A DNA stretch of 46,515 bases from Pseudomonadota bacterium (GTDB lineage: Bacteria > Pseudomonadota > Alphaproteobacteria > Rhizobiales > Beijerinckiaceae), in the NCBI GenBank assembly GCA_023426505.1, contig JAFAAP010000305.1:1-46515 (forward strand). Direction: 5' to 3'. Below are positions 7,360 through 15,287 of the stretch, piece by piece. A program made the position numbers and the translations under genes. Position 1 is the stretch's first letter. Each line of letters opens with the position of its first letter. The notes beneath the pieces are model-generated. The model saw only the letters and a program-made list of their open reading frames with translations. It had not been told where the DNA came from and ran no database searches.

Positions 7360-8349
7360 TCAACCTGCCGACGCTGGCTGCTCCGCGGCGGACCACGGCG
7401 TCTCGGGCACGGGCGTCAGCGGACCCTTGTCTGCGAACCACGAGATCAGGTTGTCGACCACGAGCTGGCCCATCGCCTTGCGCGTATGGACCGATGCGGA
7501 GCCGATGTGCGGCAGGAGCACCACGTTGTCCATGTCGATCAGTTCCTGCGGCACGCGCGGCTCGTCCTCGAACACGTCGAGGCCGGCGGCCAGGATCGTG
7601 CCGGAGCGCAAGGCCTCAATCAGCGCCTGCTCGTCCACCACCGTCCCGCGCGCGACGTTGATTAGAACGCCGTTCGACCCCAGCGCCTTCAGGACCTCAG
7701 CGTTGATCATGTGCCGCGTCTCGGCGCCCCCGGGCGTGATGACGATCAGGACGTCGCAGGCCTCCGCCAGACTCGGCAGGCTGGCGTGATAGGGATAGGC
7801 GACGCCCTCCTGCCGGTTCCGTCCATAATAGGCGATCTCGATGTCGAAGCCTTCGAGGCGGCGCGCGATGGCCTTGCCGATGCGCCCGAGGCCGACGATG
7901 CCAACCTTCCGGTCCCGCAGGGTCGTCGAGAGCGGGAAGGGCGCCTTGAGCCATTCGCCGGCGCGCAGATAGCGGTCCGCCTGCGGGATCCGCCGCAGGG
8001 TTGCGAGGAGAAGGCCGATGGTCAGGTCTGCCACCTCGTCGTTCAGCACATCGGGCGTATTGGTGACGATGATGCCGCGACGGGCAGCCTCGGCGGCATC
8101 CACGTTGTCGTAGCCGACGCCGAGGCTCGCGATGATCTCGAGATTGGGAAAGCGGCCGATGAAGGCGGCATCCGTGCGGCCGGCGACCGCGCTCGCGGCA
8201 AGCCCGCGAATCCTGGGGGCGACCTCGTTCAGATAGGCGTCCTTGTCCGTCTGCTCCCAGAGGCGATGCAGGATGAAGTCCCGGTCGAGCGCCTCGATCA
8301 CGCTCGGCATCATCGGGCCGGCCATCAGAATTTCGGTCTTCGTCATCAT
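7360..8349 (-). CDS. D-2-hydroxyacid dehydrogenase (glyoxylate/hydroxypyruvate reductase type)
   Basis: 329-aa NAD(P)-dependent dehydrogenase of the D-isomer-specific family. The Rossmann motif VGLGRIG is at 152-158, and the catalytic triad is R234 (NVARG), E263 (FEDEP) and H281 (PHIGS). The segment after beta-2 is YGRNRQ, basic residues typical of NADPH-preferring glyoxylate/hydroxypyruvate reductases. It would reduce a 2-keto acid such as hydroxypyruvate or glyoxylate in the cytoplasm. The start is one of two adjacent ATGs (8349 or 8346), with AGGA about 6-10 nt upstream. It converges on the AraC gene with only 7 nt between stops. Substrate is not fixed by sequence. Confidence 0.88.
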   Translation of the reverse strand: MMTKTEILMAGPMMPSVIEALDRDFILHRLWEQTDKDAYLNEVAPRIRGLAASAVAGRTDAAFIGRFPNLEIIASLGVGYDNVDAAEAARRGIIVTNTPDVLNDEVADLTIGLLLATLRRIPQADRYLRAGEWLKAPFPLSTTLRDRKVGIVGLGRIGKAIARRLEGFDIEIAYYGRNRQEGVAYPYHASLPSLAEACDVLIVITPGGAETRHMINAEVLKALGSNGVLINVARGTVVDEQALIEALRSGTILAAGLDVFEDEPRVPQELIDMDNVVLLPHIGSASVHTRKAMGQLVVDNLISWFADKGPLTPVPETPWSAAEQPASAG

Positions 8350-8367
8350 GTCATCCTGTCGTGGTGT

Positions 8368-8673
8368 CTAGCCGAGATGGCAGCGGGAGGCGGCGCCCTT
8401 GCGCAGAGCCTGATCGATCGCCTTCGCTTCTTGCTGAAGAGCAGTTTTCACGGGCTGCGGCAGGTCGAGCCAGTGGCAGCCGCGCAGGGCCGCTTCAAGC
8501 CCGTAGAGCACGTTGAGGTTGACCTGGCTTGGGAACATGAACTTCAGCCGGCGATAGGCCTCGACCGCCCCGAGCATGCGCAGGTCGTCGACGGTTTCGA
8601 TGCCCGCCTCGTCGAGCCAGCCCTGCGTGACCGGTCCGATTCCCGGAAGGGTGCTGATGGGGGCGTCGTTCAT
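8368..8673 (-). CDS. TfoX C-terminal domain protein
   Basis: 101-aa protein matching the TfoX/Sxy C-terminal domain alone, a helix-hairpin-helix-like fold. The diagnostic segment is LPGIGPVTQGWLDEAGIETVDDLRMLGAVEAY split over residues 9-40, followed by VLYGLEAALRGCHW. Stand-alone TfoX-C proteins are common in Alphaproteobacteria; the competence role known for full TfoX in gammaproteobacteria should not be assumed. The ATG (8673) overlaps the TGA of the upstream DMT transporter gene by 4 nt (ATGA), so the two are probably translated from one message. Confidence 0.8.
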   Translation of the reverse strand: MNDAPISTLPGIGPVTQGWLDEAGIETVDDLRMLGAVEAYRRLKFMFPSQVNLNVLYGLEAALRGCHWLDLPQPVKTALQQEAKAIDQALRKGAASRCHLG

Positions 8674-9593
8674 GCGGGTCGATCCAATTCCTGGTGCCTG
8701 ACCCGCTCACGATAGAGCAAGTAGAGGCCGGACGCGATGACGATGCCGGCGCCTGCGAACGTCCACGGATCGGGCCAGTCTCCGAACAGGATATAGCCCA
8801 GGGCCAGCATCCAGATGATCTGGCTGTAGATGAAGGGCGACAGGATCGCGGCCGGCGCGCGCGCATGGGCGAGGATCAGGAGCCAATGGCCGAATCCGCC
8901 GAACGCCCCGGTCATCGCCAGCAGAAACCAGGTGAGGGGCGTCGGAGGAGCGGTCCAGAACCAGGGCAGGAGCGGGGTCATCAGCACGATGCCGGCAACC
9001 CCTGAATAGAATGTGGTCGTCGCGGTCGAGTCGGTCGAGGCGAGCATCCGCGTGGTGATGCCGTAGAAGGCGTAGGCCACGGATCCGGCGACCGAGAGCA
9101 GAATGGCCGGATGCATGGCCCCGAGACCCGGGCGCGTGATCACCAGGATGCCGATGAACCCGACCCCGATCGCGGCGAGGCGCTTCGCCCCCACATGCTC
9201 GCCGAGGATCGGCCCGGCCAGCAGCGCTACGAGGAGAGGCGTCGAGAAGATGATCGACATTGTCTCGACGAGCTGGAGAAACTGCAGGGCCACGAAGTTG
9301 CAGAAGGTCGACAGGAGGAGCAGGACGGACCGGATGAGCTGGAGCGGCAGGCGTTTGGTGTGGAGCAGGCGCGGCTGCGTCCAGGGATTGATCGCGATCG
9401 TGGTCAGGACGAAGGCCGACATATAGCGGGCCCACACGGTCACCAGAGGATCGACCGAGCGGTTCAGCCATTTCGCGGTCGCATCGAGGCACGAGAAGCA
9501 CAGCAGCGCAGCGCACATCAGGGCGATGCCGATCAGGCGCTGTCGGGGAGGGGAGTTCCAGGAGGGGAGGGCGCTCGGCGCAGTCTTGACCAT
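8670..9593 (-). CDS. DMT-family (EamA) membrane transporter
   Basis: About 307 aa with ten predicted membrane spans in two EamA repeats (first repeat from LIGIALMCAALLCFSCLDATAKW, second from AILLSVAGSVAYAFYG, each written only in part). EamA proteins export or exchange small metabolites such as amino acids; the substrate here is unknown. The ATG at 9593 begins just before the first span but lacks a clear ribosome site. A GTG at 9644 would add 17 residues and is equally possible. The 3' end overlaps the TfoX-C gene by 4 nt. The MarR-type regulator ends 85 nt upstream on the same strand. Confidence 0.82.
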   Translation of the reverse strand: MVKTAPSALPSWNSPPRQRLIGIALMCAALLCFSCLDATAKWLNRSVDPLVTVWARYMSAFVLTTIAINPWTQPRLLHTKRLPLQLIRSVLLLLSTFCNFVALQFLQLVETMSIIFSTPLLVALLAGPILGEHVGAKRLAAIGVGFIGILVITRPGLGAMHPAILLSVAGSVAYAFYGITTRMLASTDSTATTTFYSGVAGIVLMTPLLPWFWTAPPTPLTWFLLAMTGAFGGFGHWLLILAHARAPAAILSPFIYSQIIWMLALGYILFGDWPDPWTFAGAGIVIASGLYLLYRERVRHQELDRPA

Positions 9594-9677
9594 GCGGCCG
9601 ATGCTAAAGGCATCGCTTGGCGGCGGCGAATGTTCCTGGCGCACGGCCCGCCTGCGCGTCAGGCAATGCTGGCAGGG

Positions 9678-10211
9678 TCAGGCGGAGGCGGCGAGGGGCG
9701 GCTGCTCCTCGGGCGGCCCGAACTCGTCGAGCTCGTCGTCGCCCTCGAAGCCGGTCTGGTCGGCGCCCGTGATGCCCGCGAGGTTTTTGGCCGCCTTGCG
9801 CAGGAGCTTCCTCAGGCGCTTGCGGTCCTTGTTGTCGAAGCCTTCGAGAAGCTCGGCCTCGACCTCGTCCCAGAGGGCGTTGATGGCGGCGGCCTTGCGC
9901 TTGCCGTCCCGGGTCAGCTTCACGCGCACGATGCGGGCATCGCCAGGTTCGGTGTGGCGCTCGACCAGCTTCAGGGCCGAGAGACGCGAAACGGTCTTCG
10001 AGGCCGTAGGCGGGCGCACGCGCAGGATCGCCGCCAATTCGCCCATGGTCATGGGACCGGAATTGGCAAGCGCCTGAAGCACCTGCTCCTGGCCGGCGAA
10101 GAGCCCGAGCTCGGAGAGCTTGTCGCCGGTGCGGCTTCGATGGAGGCGGGAGGCCTGCACCAGAGCCCAGCCGACGCTTTTCACGGCAGGATGCTTGACC
10201 TCGTTATCCAT
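9678..10211 (-). CDS. MarR-family transcriptional regulator
   Basis: 177-aa winged-helix regulator. The DNA-binding core runs from about residue 45 to 110: LFAGQEQVLQAL, then the helix-turn-helix MTMGELAAILRVRPPTASKTVSRL and the wing with VERHTEPGDARIVRV, a DxR pattern typical of MarR. The C-terminal tail is long, acidic and disordered (EGDDELDEFGPPEEQPP). The start is ATG 10211 with GGGGAAG about 6-12 nt upstream; a longer upstream frame is unlikely. It may control itself, the adjacent transporter or the ABC operon. Three TGTCA-type repeats lie in its upstream region (10265-10288). Confidence 0.85.
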   Translation of the reverse strand: MDNEVKHPAVKSVGWALVQASRLHRSRTGDKLSELGLFAGQEQVLQALANSGPMTMGELAAILRVRPPTASKTVSRLSALKLVERHTEPGDARIVRVKLTRDGKRKAAAINALWDEVEAELLEGFDNKDRKRLRKLLRKAAKNLAGITGADQTGFEGDDELDEFGPPEEQPPLAASA

Positions 10212-10264
10212 CCGCTTCCCCCGATGCTCGCAGCTGCGGTGCCGACACTCTGACCAGGAACTCG

Positions 10265-10288
10265 TGACAGTTCGATGACAGAGTGACA
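10265..10288. repeat. Three TGACA direct repeats upstream of marR-type gene
   Basis: TGACA occurs at 10265-10269, 10276-10280 and 10284-10288 within the 96-nt gap between the ABC permease stop and the MarR-type gene start. Such spaced pentamers may be part of a regulator site, but none forms a clear palindrome. Confidence 0.25.
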
Positions 10289-10307
10289 CAAAACGAACGG
10301 AGCCGTC

Positions 10308-11168
10308 TCATGACTCCGAAGAAAGAGCGCTTTCGTGCCACCGCCGCAGGGCGAGATGGCTCAGCGCGGAGAGCAGAAGGAACAGCGCCACGCCCATCAG
10401 GGCAAGGAGCACGAGGGCCGCGAAGAGGCGCGGGATGTTCAGGCGGTACTGGCTTTCGATGATTCGATAGGCCAGGCCCGATCCGGCCCCCGCGGAGCCG
10501 GCAGCCATCTCGGCCACCACGGCTCCGATGAGCGAGAGTCCTCCTGCGATTCGCAGGCCTGCGAGAAATGGCGGCAGGGCTGCCGGGCGGCGCAGGATCC
10601 AGAGGGCCTTCAGGCGCGCCCGCAGACGGTCCCAGGCGGTTCGGGACGAGGTCGTCCCATAGAGGTCGAACAGTTCGAGAAGGTTGCGGTCCACGGACTG
10701 CAATCCCAGCATCGTGTTCGACAGAACGGGGAAGAAGGCGACGAGCCAGGCGCAGGCCAGCACGGCGGCATCCTGTGGCATGTAGATGAGCAGCAGCGGC
10801 GCGATGGCGATGACCGGCGTGACCTGCAGCACGACCGCGAAGGGATAGAGCGAATATTCCACGATCCGCGACAGGCTCAGCAGCACGGCGAGCGCCACGC
10901 CTCCGACGACCGCGAGGGCGAGGCCGAGGATCGTGGTCTTGAGGGTCGTGAGCAGGGATCCCCACAGGAGCGGCCAGTCGGCCACCATCGTGCGGGCGAT
11001 GAGGCTCGGAGCCGGAAGGATGTAGGGCGGAACGGCGGCTGCGCGGACGTAGGCCTCCCAGGCGCCGATGCCGGCGAGGAACACCAGGGTCGGAAGAAGG
11101 AGCCGCAAGGGGCTGATGCGGCGCAGGCGCATTCCGTCGGAGCGCTTCGCGCGGCTCGTCCGGTTCAT
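10308..11168 (-). CDS. ABC importer permease (NitT/TauT-like)
   Basis: 286-aa inner-membrane permease with about six spans and a basic N-terminus (MNRTSRAKR). The cytoplasmic coupling (EAA) loop is in the C-terminal half, seen as VAEMAAGSAGAGSGLAYRI with the conserved Glu and Gly. It belongs to the binding-protein-dependent permease family of the nitrate/sulfonate/thiamine-precursor type. Its ATG overlaps the TGA of the ATPase gene by 4 nt, which fits co-translation. The expected partner proteins are encoded immediately upstream. Confidence 0.87.
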   Translation of the reverse strand: MNRTSRAKRSDGMRLRRISPLRLLLPTLVFLAGIGAWEAYVRAAAVPPYILPAPSLIARTMVADWPLLWGSLLTTLKTTILGLALAVVGGVALAVLLSLSRIVEYSLYPFAVVLQVTPVIAIAPLLLIYMPQDAAVLACAWLVAFFPVLSNTMLGLQSVDRNLLELFDLYGTTSSRTAWDRLRARLKALWILRRPAALPPFLAGLRIAGGLSLIGAVVAEMAAGSAGAGSGLAYRIIESQYRLNIPRLFAALVLLALMGVALFLLLSALSHLALRRWHESALSSES

Positions 11169-11944
11169 GCGGCGTCTCCGGTGGCTGAAGCGGCCAGTGC
11201 CTTGGAAATGGTGCCGCAGAGCTCCGCATAGCCGACACTCGTGCGGAAATCCGCGTCACGCGGTGCCGACGCCGCTCCGGGAATCTCCGCGATCACCCGT
11301 CCCGGGCGCGGGCCCATGACCAGAATGCGCGTCGACAGATAGGCGCTCTCGTAGATCGAGTGGGTCACGAACACGATTGTGCAGCCGAGATCCCGCTTCA
11401 GGCGCAGGAGATCGTCGTTCAGGCGGAAGCGGGTGATCTCGTCGAGAGCCCCGAAGGGTTCGTCCATCAGCAGCAGGCGTGGCCTGAGGCTGAGCGCCCG
11501 TGCGATCGACACGCGCATCTTCATGCCGCCTGACAGCTCGCGCGGATAGGCCTCGGCGAACTCGTCGAGGCCGACGAGCGCGAGGCTCTCGAGAATGCGC
11601 CTCGTCGCATCTCTTCGGGACACGCCGCGCAGCCGCAGCGGCAGCCAGACGTTGTCGGCCACGTTCGCCCAGGGCATCAGGGTCGGCTCCTGGAACACGA
11701 ACCCGATCTCGCTCCGATGATCCGTTGCCGCGGCGCCGGCCCATTCCACGCTGCCCGAGGTCGGATTCGCGATACCGGCGATGAGCCGGAGCGCCGTCGA
11801 CTTGCCGCAGCCGGAAGGGCCCACGAGCGAGAGGAACTCGCCGGCGCGGATCTCGAAGGCGAGTTCGCGCAACGCGGTCACGCCGTTGGCGAAGACCTTG
11901 GTGACGCCCTGGAGGCGAAGGAGGGTGGCGGGAGGCTCCTGCAT
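11165..11944 (-). CDS. ABC importer ATP-binding protein (SsuB/TauB-like)
   Basis: 259-aa ATPase that powers the adjacent permease. It shows Walker A GPSGCGKST (42-50), a Q-loop (FVFQEPTL), the ABC signature LSGGMKMRV, Walker B LLLMDEPFGALDE and the switch histidine in FVTHSI. The arrangement is typical of the nitrate/sulfonate/taurine subfamily, which also handles pyrimidine and riboflavin-type substrates. It lies 24 nt downstream of the binding-protein gene and overlaps the permease gene by 4 nt. The substrate cannot be deduced from the ATPase. Confidence 0.9.
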   Translation of the reverse strand: MQEPPATLLRLQGVTKVFANGVTALRELAFEIRAGEFLSLVGPSGCGKSTALRLIAGIANPTSGSVEWAGAAATDHRSEIGFVFQEPTLMPWANVADNVWLPLRLRGVSRRDATRRILESLALVGLDEFAEAYPRELSGGMKMRVSIARALSLRPRLLLMDEPFGALDEITRFRLNDDLLRLKRDLGCTIVFVTHSIYESAYLSTRILVMGPRPGRVIAEIPGAASAPRDADFRTSVGYAELCGTISKALAASATGDAA

Positions 11945-11968
11945 GGGACGCGGCAGCGGCCGCTTCTC

Positions 11969-12982
11969 CTAGCGCTTCAGATCGAGCCCGACGCCCTTGT
12001 TCACGAACCGGAGCGTATAGGCGCGTCTGTAGTCGAGGTCGGCCTTGAACAGGCCGGCCTTCACCATCTTGTCGAAAAAGTCCTTCATGCGGGCATCCGT
12101 CATGGCGCCGATGCCGAGTTTGGCCGTGTCGCCGGAATCGACGATGCCGTATTCCTTCAGCTTGGCGGCCGAATAGGCCAGGAGCTCGTCCGTCATCTCC
12201 GGGTTGTCGCGCTTGATCAGCGCCTTGGCCTTCGTGTTGTCGCCGTAGAGATAATTGTACCAGCCGATGGTCGACGCATCGACGAAGCGCTGCACGAGAT
12301 CGGGGTTCTTCTCCACCGTCTCGCGGCGTGTCTCCACCGTGGTCGAATAGGTGCTGAAGCCGTGGTCCGCGAGTAGGAACACGTTGGGCTTGAAGCCTGC
12401 GGCCTTCTCGATCGTCAGGGGCTCGGAGGTGACGTAGCCCTGCTGCACGGCCTTCTTGTCGGCGATGAAGGGAGCCGGATTGAACCCGAAGGGCTTCACC
12501 TGCTCGTCCTTGAAGCCGAACTCCACCTTCATCCACTGATAGAAGGTGGCGAAGCCATCCTTCGAGAGAAGGATGTCGTTCGATTTCCTGAGATCCTGGA
12601 ACGTATCGAGACCTTGGCCCGGATGGCTCAAGAGGATCTGCGGATCCTTCTGGAAATGCGCCGCCACGACAACGGTCGGGATGTCCTTCTCGACCGCCGA
12701 GAAGGCCTGGATCATGCTGCCACCCATGTAGAAGTCGAGCTTGCCGACGGTCATGAGCATGCGGTTGTTGGCCCGAGGGCCACCGGGCACGATGGTGACC
12801 TTGAGGCCATACTTCTCGTATGTGCCGTCCGCGACCGCCTGGTAATAGCCCCCGTGCTCGCCCTGGGCGATCCAGTTCGTCCCGAAGGTCACCTCCGTCA
12901 GAGGCTGCTGGGCCTGGACGCTTCCTGCCCCCACCCCGAAGCCGATCACCAGGGCTCCCGCCAAGCGTGCATACAGCGTCAT
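11969..12982 (-). CDS. ABC substrate-binding protein, NMT1/THI5-like
   Basis: 337-aa periplasmic binding protein. The signal peptide covers about 1-24 (ARLAGALVIGFGVGAGSVQA before QQ). The mature part has the NMT1 pattern, with VTFGTNWIAQGEHGGYYQA at the start and a glycine-rich KDGFATFYQW strand in the middle. Relatives bind hydroxymethylpyrimidine, nitrate, sulfonates or riboflavin; I would not choose among them. The start is ATG 12982, with GAAGGA about 9 nt upstream, and it places the signal peptide correctly. A frame extending to 13057 has no such support. It is the first gene of the three-gene importer operon. Confidence 0.87.
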   Translation of the reverse strand: MTLYARLAGALVIGFGVGAGSVQAQQPLTEVTFGTNWIAQGEHGGYYQAVADGTYEKYGLKVTIVPGGPRANNRMLMTVGKLDFYMGGSMIQAFSAVEKDIPTVVVAAHFQKDPQILLSHPGQGLDTFQDLRKSNDILLSKDGFATFYQWMKVEFGFKDEQVKPFGFNPAPFIADKKAVQQGYVTSEPLTIEKAAGFKPNVFLLADHGFSTYSTTVETRRETVEKNPDLVQRFVDASTIGWYNYLYGDNTKAKALIKRDNPEMTDELLAYSAAKLKEYGIVDSGDTAKLGIGAMTDARMKDFFDKMVKAGLFKADLDYRRAYTLRFVNKGVGLDLKR

Positions 12983-13088
12983 CCGCAGCCATCCTTCATC
13001 CGGCACCGCCGTCAATCGGCGATGCCAGCTTCTGCGCGCTCCGACAGAGCTTGGCAAGCTCCGGAGCGTAAGGCCCGCTCCGGCGACG

Positions 13089-14642
13089 TCAGTCGATCGA
13101 CCAGGGATAGGTCCAGGTTTCCGTCAGGGTCCGGTTGCCTGCCTTGAGGAAGGCGCGCAGGTCCGTGGACTGGCCCGGCTCGAGCTTCACGTCGATGGCG
13201 GCCCGGAAGCCCTTCGTGTGGTCGTTGGGAACGATGAAGGTGTGGGTGATCGTTCCGGCGGAGGTGGAGGGCACGATCTGCACCAGTCCCGGATCGCTCA
13301 GGTAATAGGGCAGGTTGCCGCCGGCAAAATCGATGATGAAGCGGCGGTGAGTCGGGTCGCTCGGCGCGTTAGAGCCGCTGGCGCGGGGAGGGGCCTGGAA
13401 CGTGTTCACGGCCTTGCCGCCGGGGTGCATCCCGCCGACTGCGGCGACCGCGCGCAGGCGGTAGGCGATGTTGACCTCCTGGCCCGGCTCATAGGGGCGG
13501 CTCGGCTTCCAATAGGCCACGATGTTGTCGTGGGTCTCGTCGGGGGTGGGGATTTCGACGAGCTCGACGCGGCCTTCGCCCCACTGGCCGATGGGCTCGA
13601 CCCAGTAGCCGGGGCGCTTGTGGTAATAGGCTTCGAGATCCTGGTAGTTCTCGAACACCCGGTCGCGCTGCATCAGGCCGAACCCGCGCGGGTTGTTGTC
13701 CTGGAAGGACGAGATCGTCTTGCGGGTGGGGTTGCGCAGCGGGCGCCAGATCCACTCCCCCGAGCCGGACTGGATCAGCAGGCCGTCCGAGTCGTGCAGC
13801 TCCATGCGGAAATCGTCGGTCTGGTGCCGGTCGTTTTAACCCACGAAGTACATGGACGTGAGAGGCGCAAGGCCCACATTCGCCATCGTCTGCCGGGGGA
13901 ATAGGGTGGCGGTGACCTCGATGGTCGTCTCGCGAGACGGATAGATCTCGAACCGATAGGCGCCCGCCACGGACGGGCTGTCGAGAAGGGCATAGACCGT
14001 TGCCCTCTCGGAATCGGGCTTGGGCATGTCGATCCAGAATTCCCGGAAATGCGGGAATTCCTCCGCCTCTCCGCCTTCCACGTTGACCGCGAGCCCTCGC
14101 GCCGACAGGCCGTATTTCTGGTCCGCCCCGAGGAAGCGGAAGTAGCTCGCTCCCAGGAAGGCGATCACCTCGTCGAACACCTTCGGGTCGTTGAGGGGGT
14201 AATGCAGACGGAAGCCCGCAAAGCCCAGGTTGACCGGCAGTGGGCGCTCGATCCGGTTCCGGCCGTAGTCGAACAGCTCCCGCTGGTAGGGAATCGGGGT
14301 CGGAACCCCGTCCCGCAGGACGTTCACGGTCACCGGGCGCTGGTATAGGAAGCCGAGATGGAACAGCTGCATCCGCCACGGGCTGCCGCCGCTCGCCAGC
14401 AGCGCTCGGTCCGGCCGGAAGCGGATGTCCCGGTAATCGTCGAAGCTGAGCCGGTTGAGGGGTTCGGGCAGAGGGCCCGACGGCGATTCGTAAGGAGCGG
14501 CCGCCAGGTCGCGCGCGCGTCGCACCACGTCCCCGAGGCGGAACGGAGTGGGGGCCGGAGCTCCGTTCTGCTGCGCCCAGGCGGGCATCGCGGCAGTGGC
14601 CAGGAGGCTTTGCAGGAGGGTTCTGCGGGACAGAGTCGTCAT
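13089..14642 (-). pseudogene. opgG/opgD-type glucan biosynthesis gene broken by one TAA
   Basis: A 517-codon frame encoding a periplasmic glucan biosynthesis protein (MdoG/OpgG family) is interrupted by one in-frame TAA at 13836-13838, about codon 269. Both halves align with the intact paralogue at 24824-26401: NVGLAPLTSMYFVG just before the stop matches GIAPLTSMYW there, and MELHDSDGLL after it matches EIHDSDGL. Frame is maintained across the stop (NDRHQTDDFR), so this is a nonsense change and not an indel. The residue expected at the stop is probably Glu (GAA to TAA), by family pattern. The N-terminus carries a twin-arginine signal (SRRTLLQ, then AWAQQ). An ATG at 13805 after the stop lacks a ribosome site. 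OpgG/D proteins build osmoregulated periplasmic glucans. A sequencing error is possible. Confidence 0.8.
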
Positions 14643-15061
14643 GGGGGCGAAAACTGTTCTTTCCTGGGAGAAATCGGGCCGGAGCGAGGCTTGGCAGAAA
14701 AGGCCGGAGCCTGTCTCCTTGGGCTCGCACCACTTAATGGAAGCTGAACGCTGAAGGCAGGGGAAAAGACGGGTTTTCCCTGCTCAAAAAATCCTGAAAA
14801 GCATCACAAAAGGTCTTGTGGTCCGGAGCCATTAAGCCTATTTGAGTTTTGCCCAATTTCGCACGTGCCTGTGGTCGCGTGCCGGTTGGTGGGCATCCGG
14901 ACAAGAGGCCGGACAGCCGCCCGAGAGCGCCCTAGCTCTCGATACCCCTAACCGGCAGCCGGAGGCGAAAACCGGCGCACCTCGTTCTCAACGGGGGACG
15001 CGACTTAAAGCAACGACGAACGGGCTTTTTTGGTCTCGTTGGCCCTCCAAAGGTCAACACC
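14643..15061. other. Intergenic region without a gene
   Basis: This stretch lies between the divergent opgG-type pseudogene and the ornithine decarboxylase gene. It contains a GCAGGG ... CCCTGC inverted repeat (14757-14782) with an adjoining AAAA/TTTT pairing, and no frame with coding character or a recognised domain. It must hold the promoters of both genes, but I could not pick a convincing -35/-10 pair. A 129-codon frame (14842-15231) is judged spurious. Confidence 0.6.
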
Positions 15062-15287
15062 GAAGAGGCTTGTTTATCATTGCCAGGCGTGCGGATGGAG
15101 TATCCCCATCCAATCCAAGGCAGCATCGTCGGGTGAAGAGCCCATCGCCGCTACTCGTGTCTCCATCGCACGAAGCGGGATGTGAATCTTCCCTCGCTGA
15201 CGCCGGGCGGCAGGACTTCCTGACCGTCTGAACTTCAATCCGGAGGCTGGACAAGACCTCCATTGAACCTTTGGTGGGGAGAGCGCC
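15062..15287 (+). ncRNA. Candidate structured 5' leader of ornithine decarboxylase (speF-like)
   Basis: About 225 nt of non-coding leader precede the decarboxylase ATG. Local pairing includes GGATGG (15093-15098) with CCATCC (15106-15111), enclosed by TGCC (15081-15084) and GGCA (15119-15122), and TCGTG (15155-15159) with CACGA (15169-15173). In Alphaproteobacteria ornithine decarboxylase genes often carry the speF RNA motif (Rfam), and the position and length fit. The start of the RNA is not known and I could not match its consensus by eye. Confidence 0.35.

Noticed and set aside
9111..10253. 380-codon frame across the DMT and MarR genes on the opposite strand
   Set aside because: Overlaps two well-supported genes and shows no domain.
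13805..13838. Frameshift as the cause of the opgG break
   Set aside because: Codon phase is the same before and after the TAA, so no indel is needed.
14842..15231. 129-codon frame in the ornithine decarboxylase leader
   Set aside because: Poor ribosome site, Ser/Arg/Pro-rich content with no fold, and it covers the structured leader.
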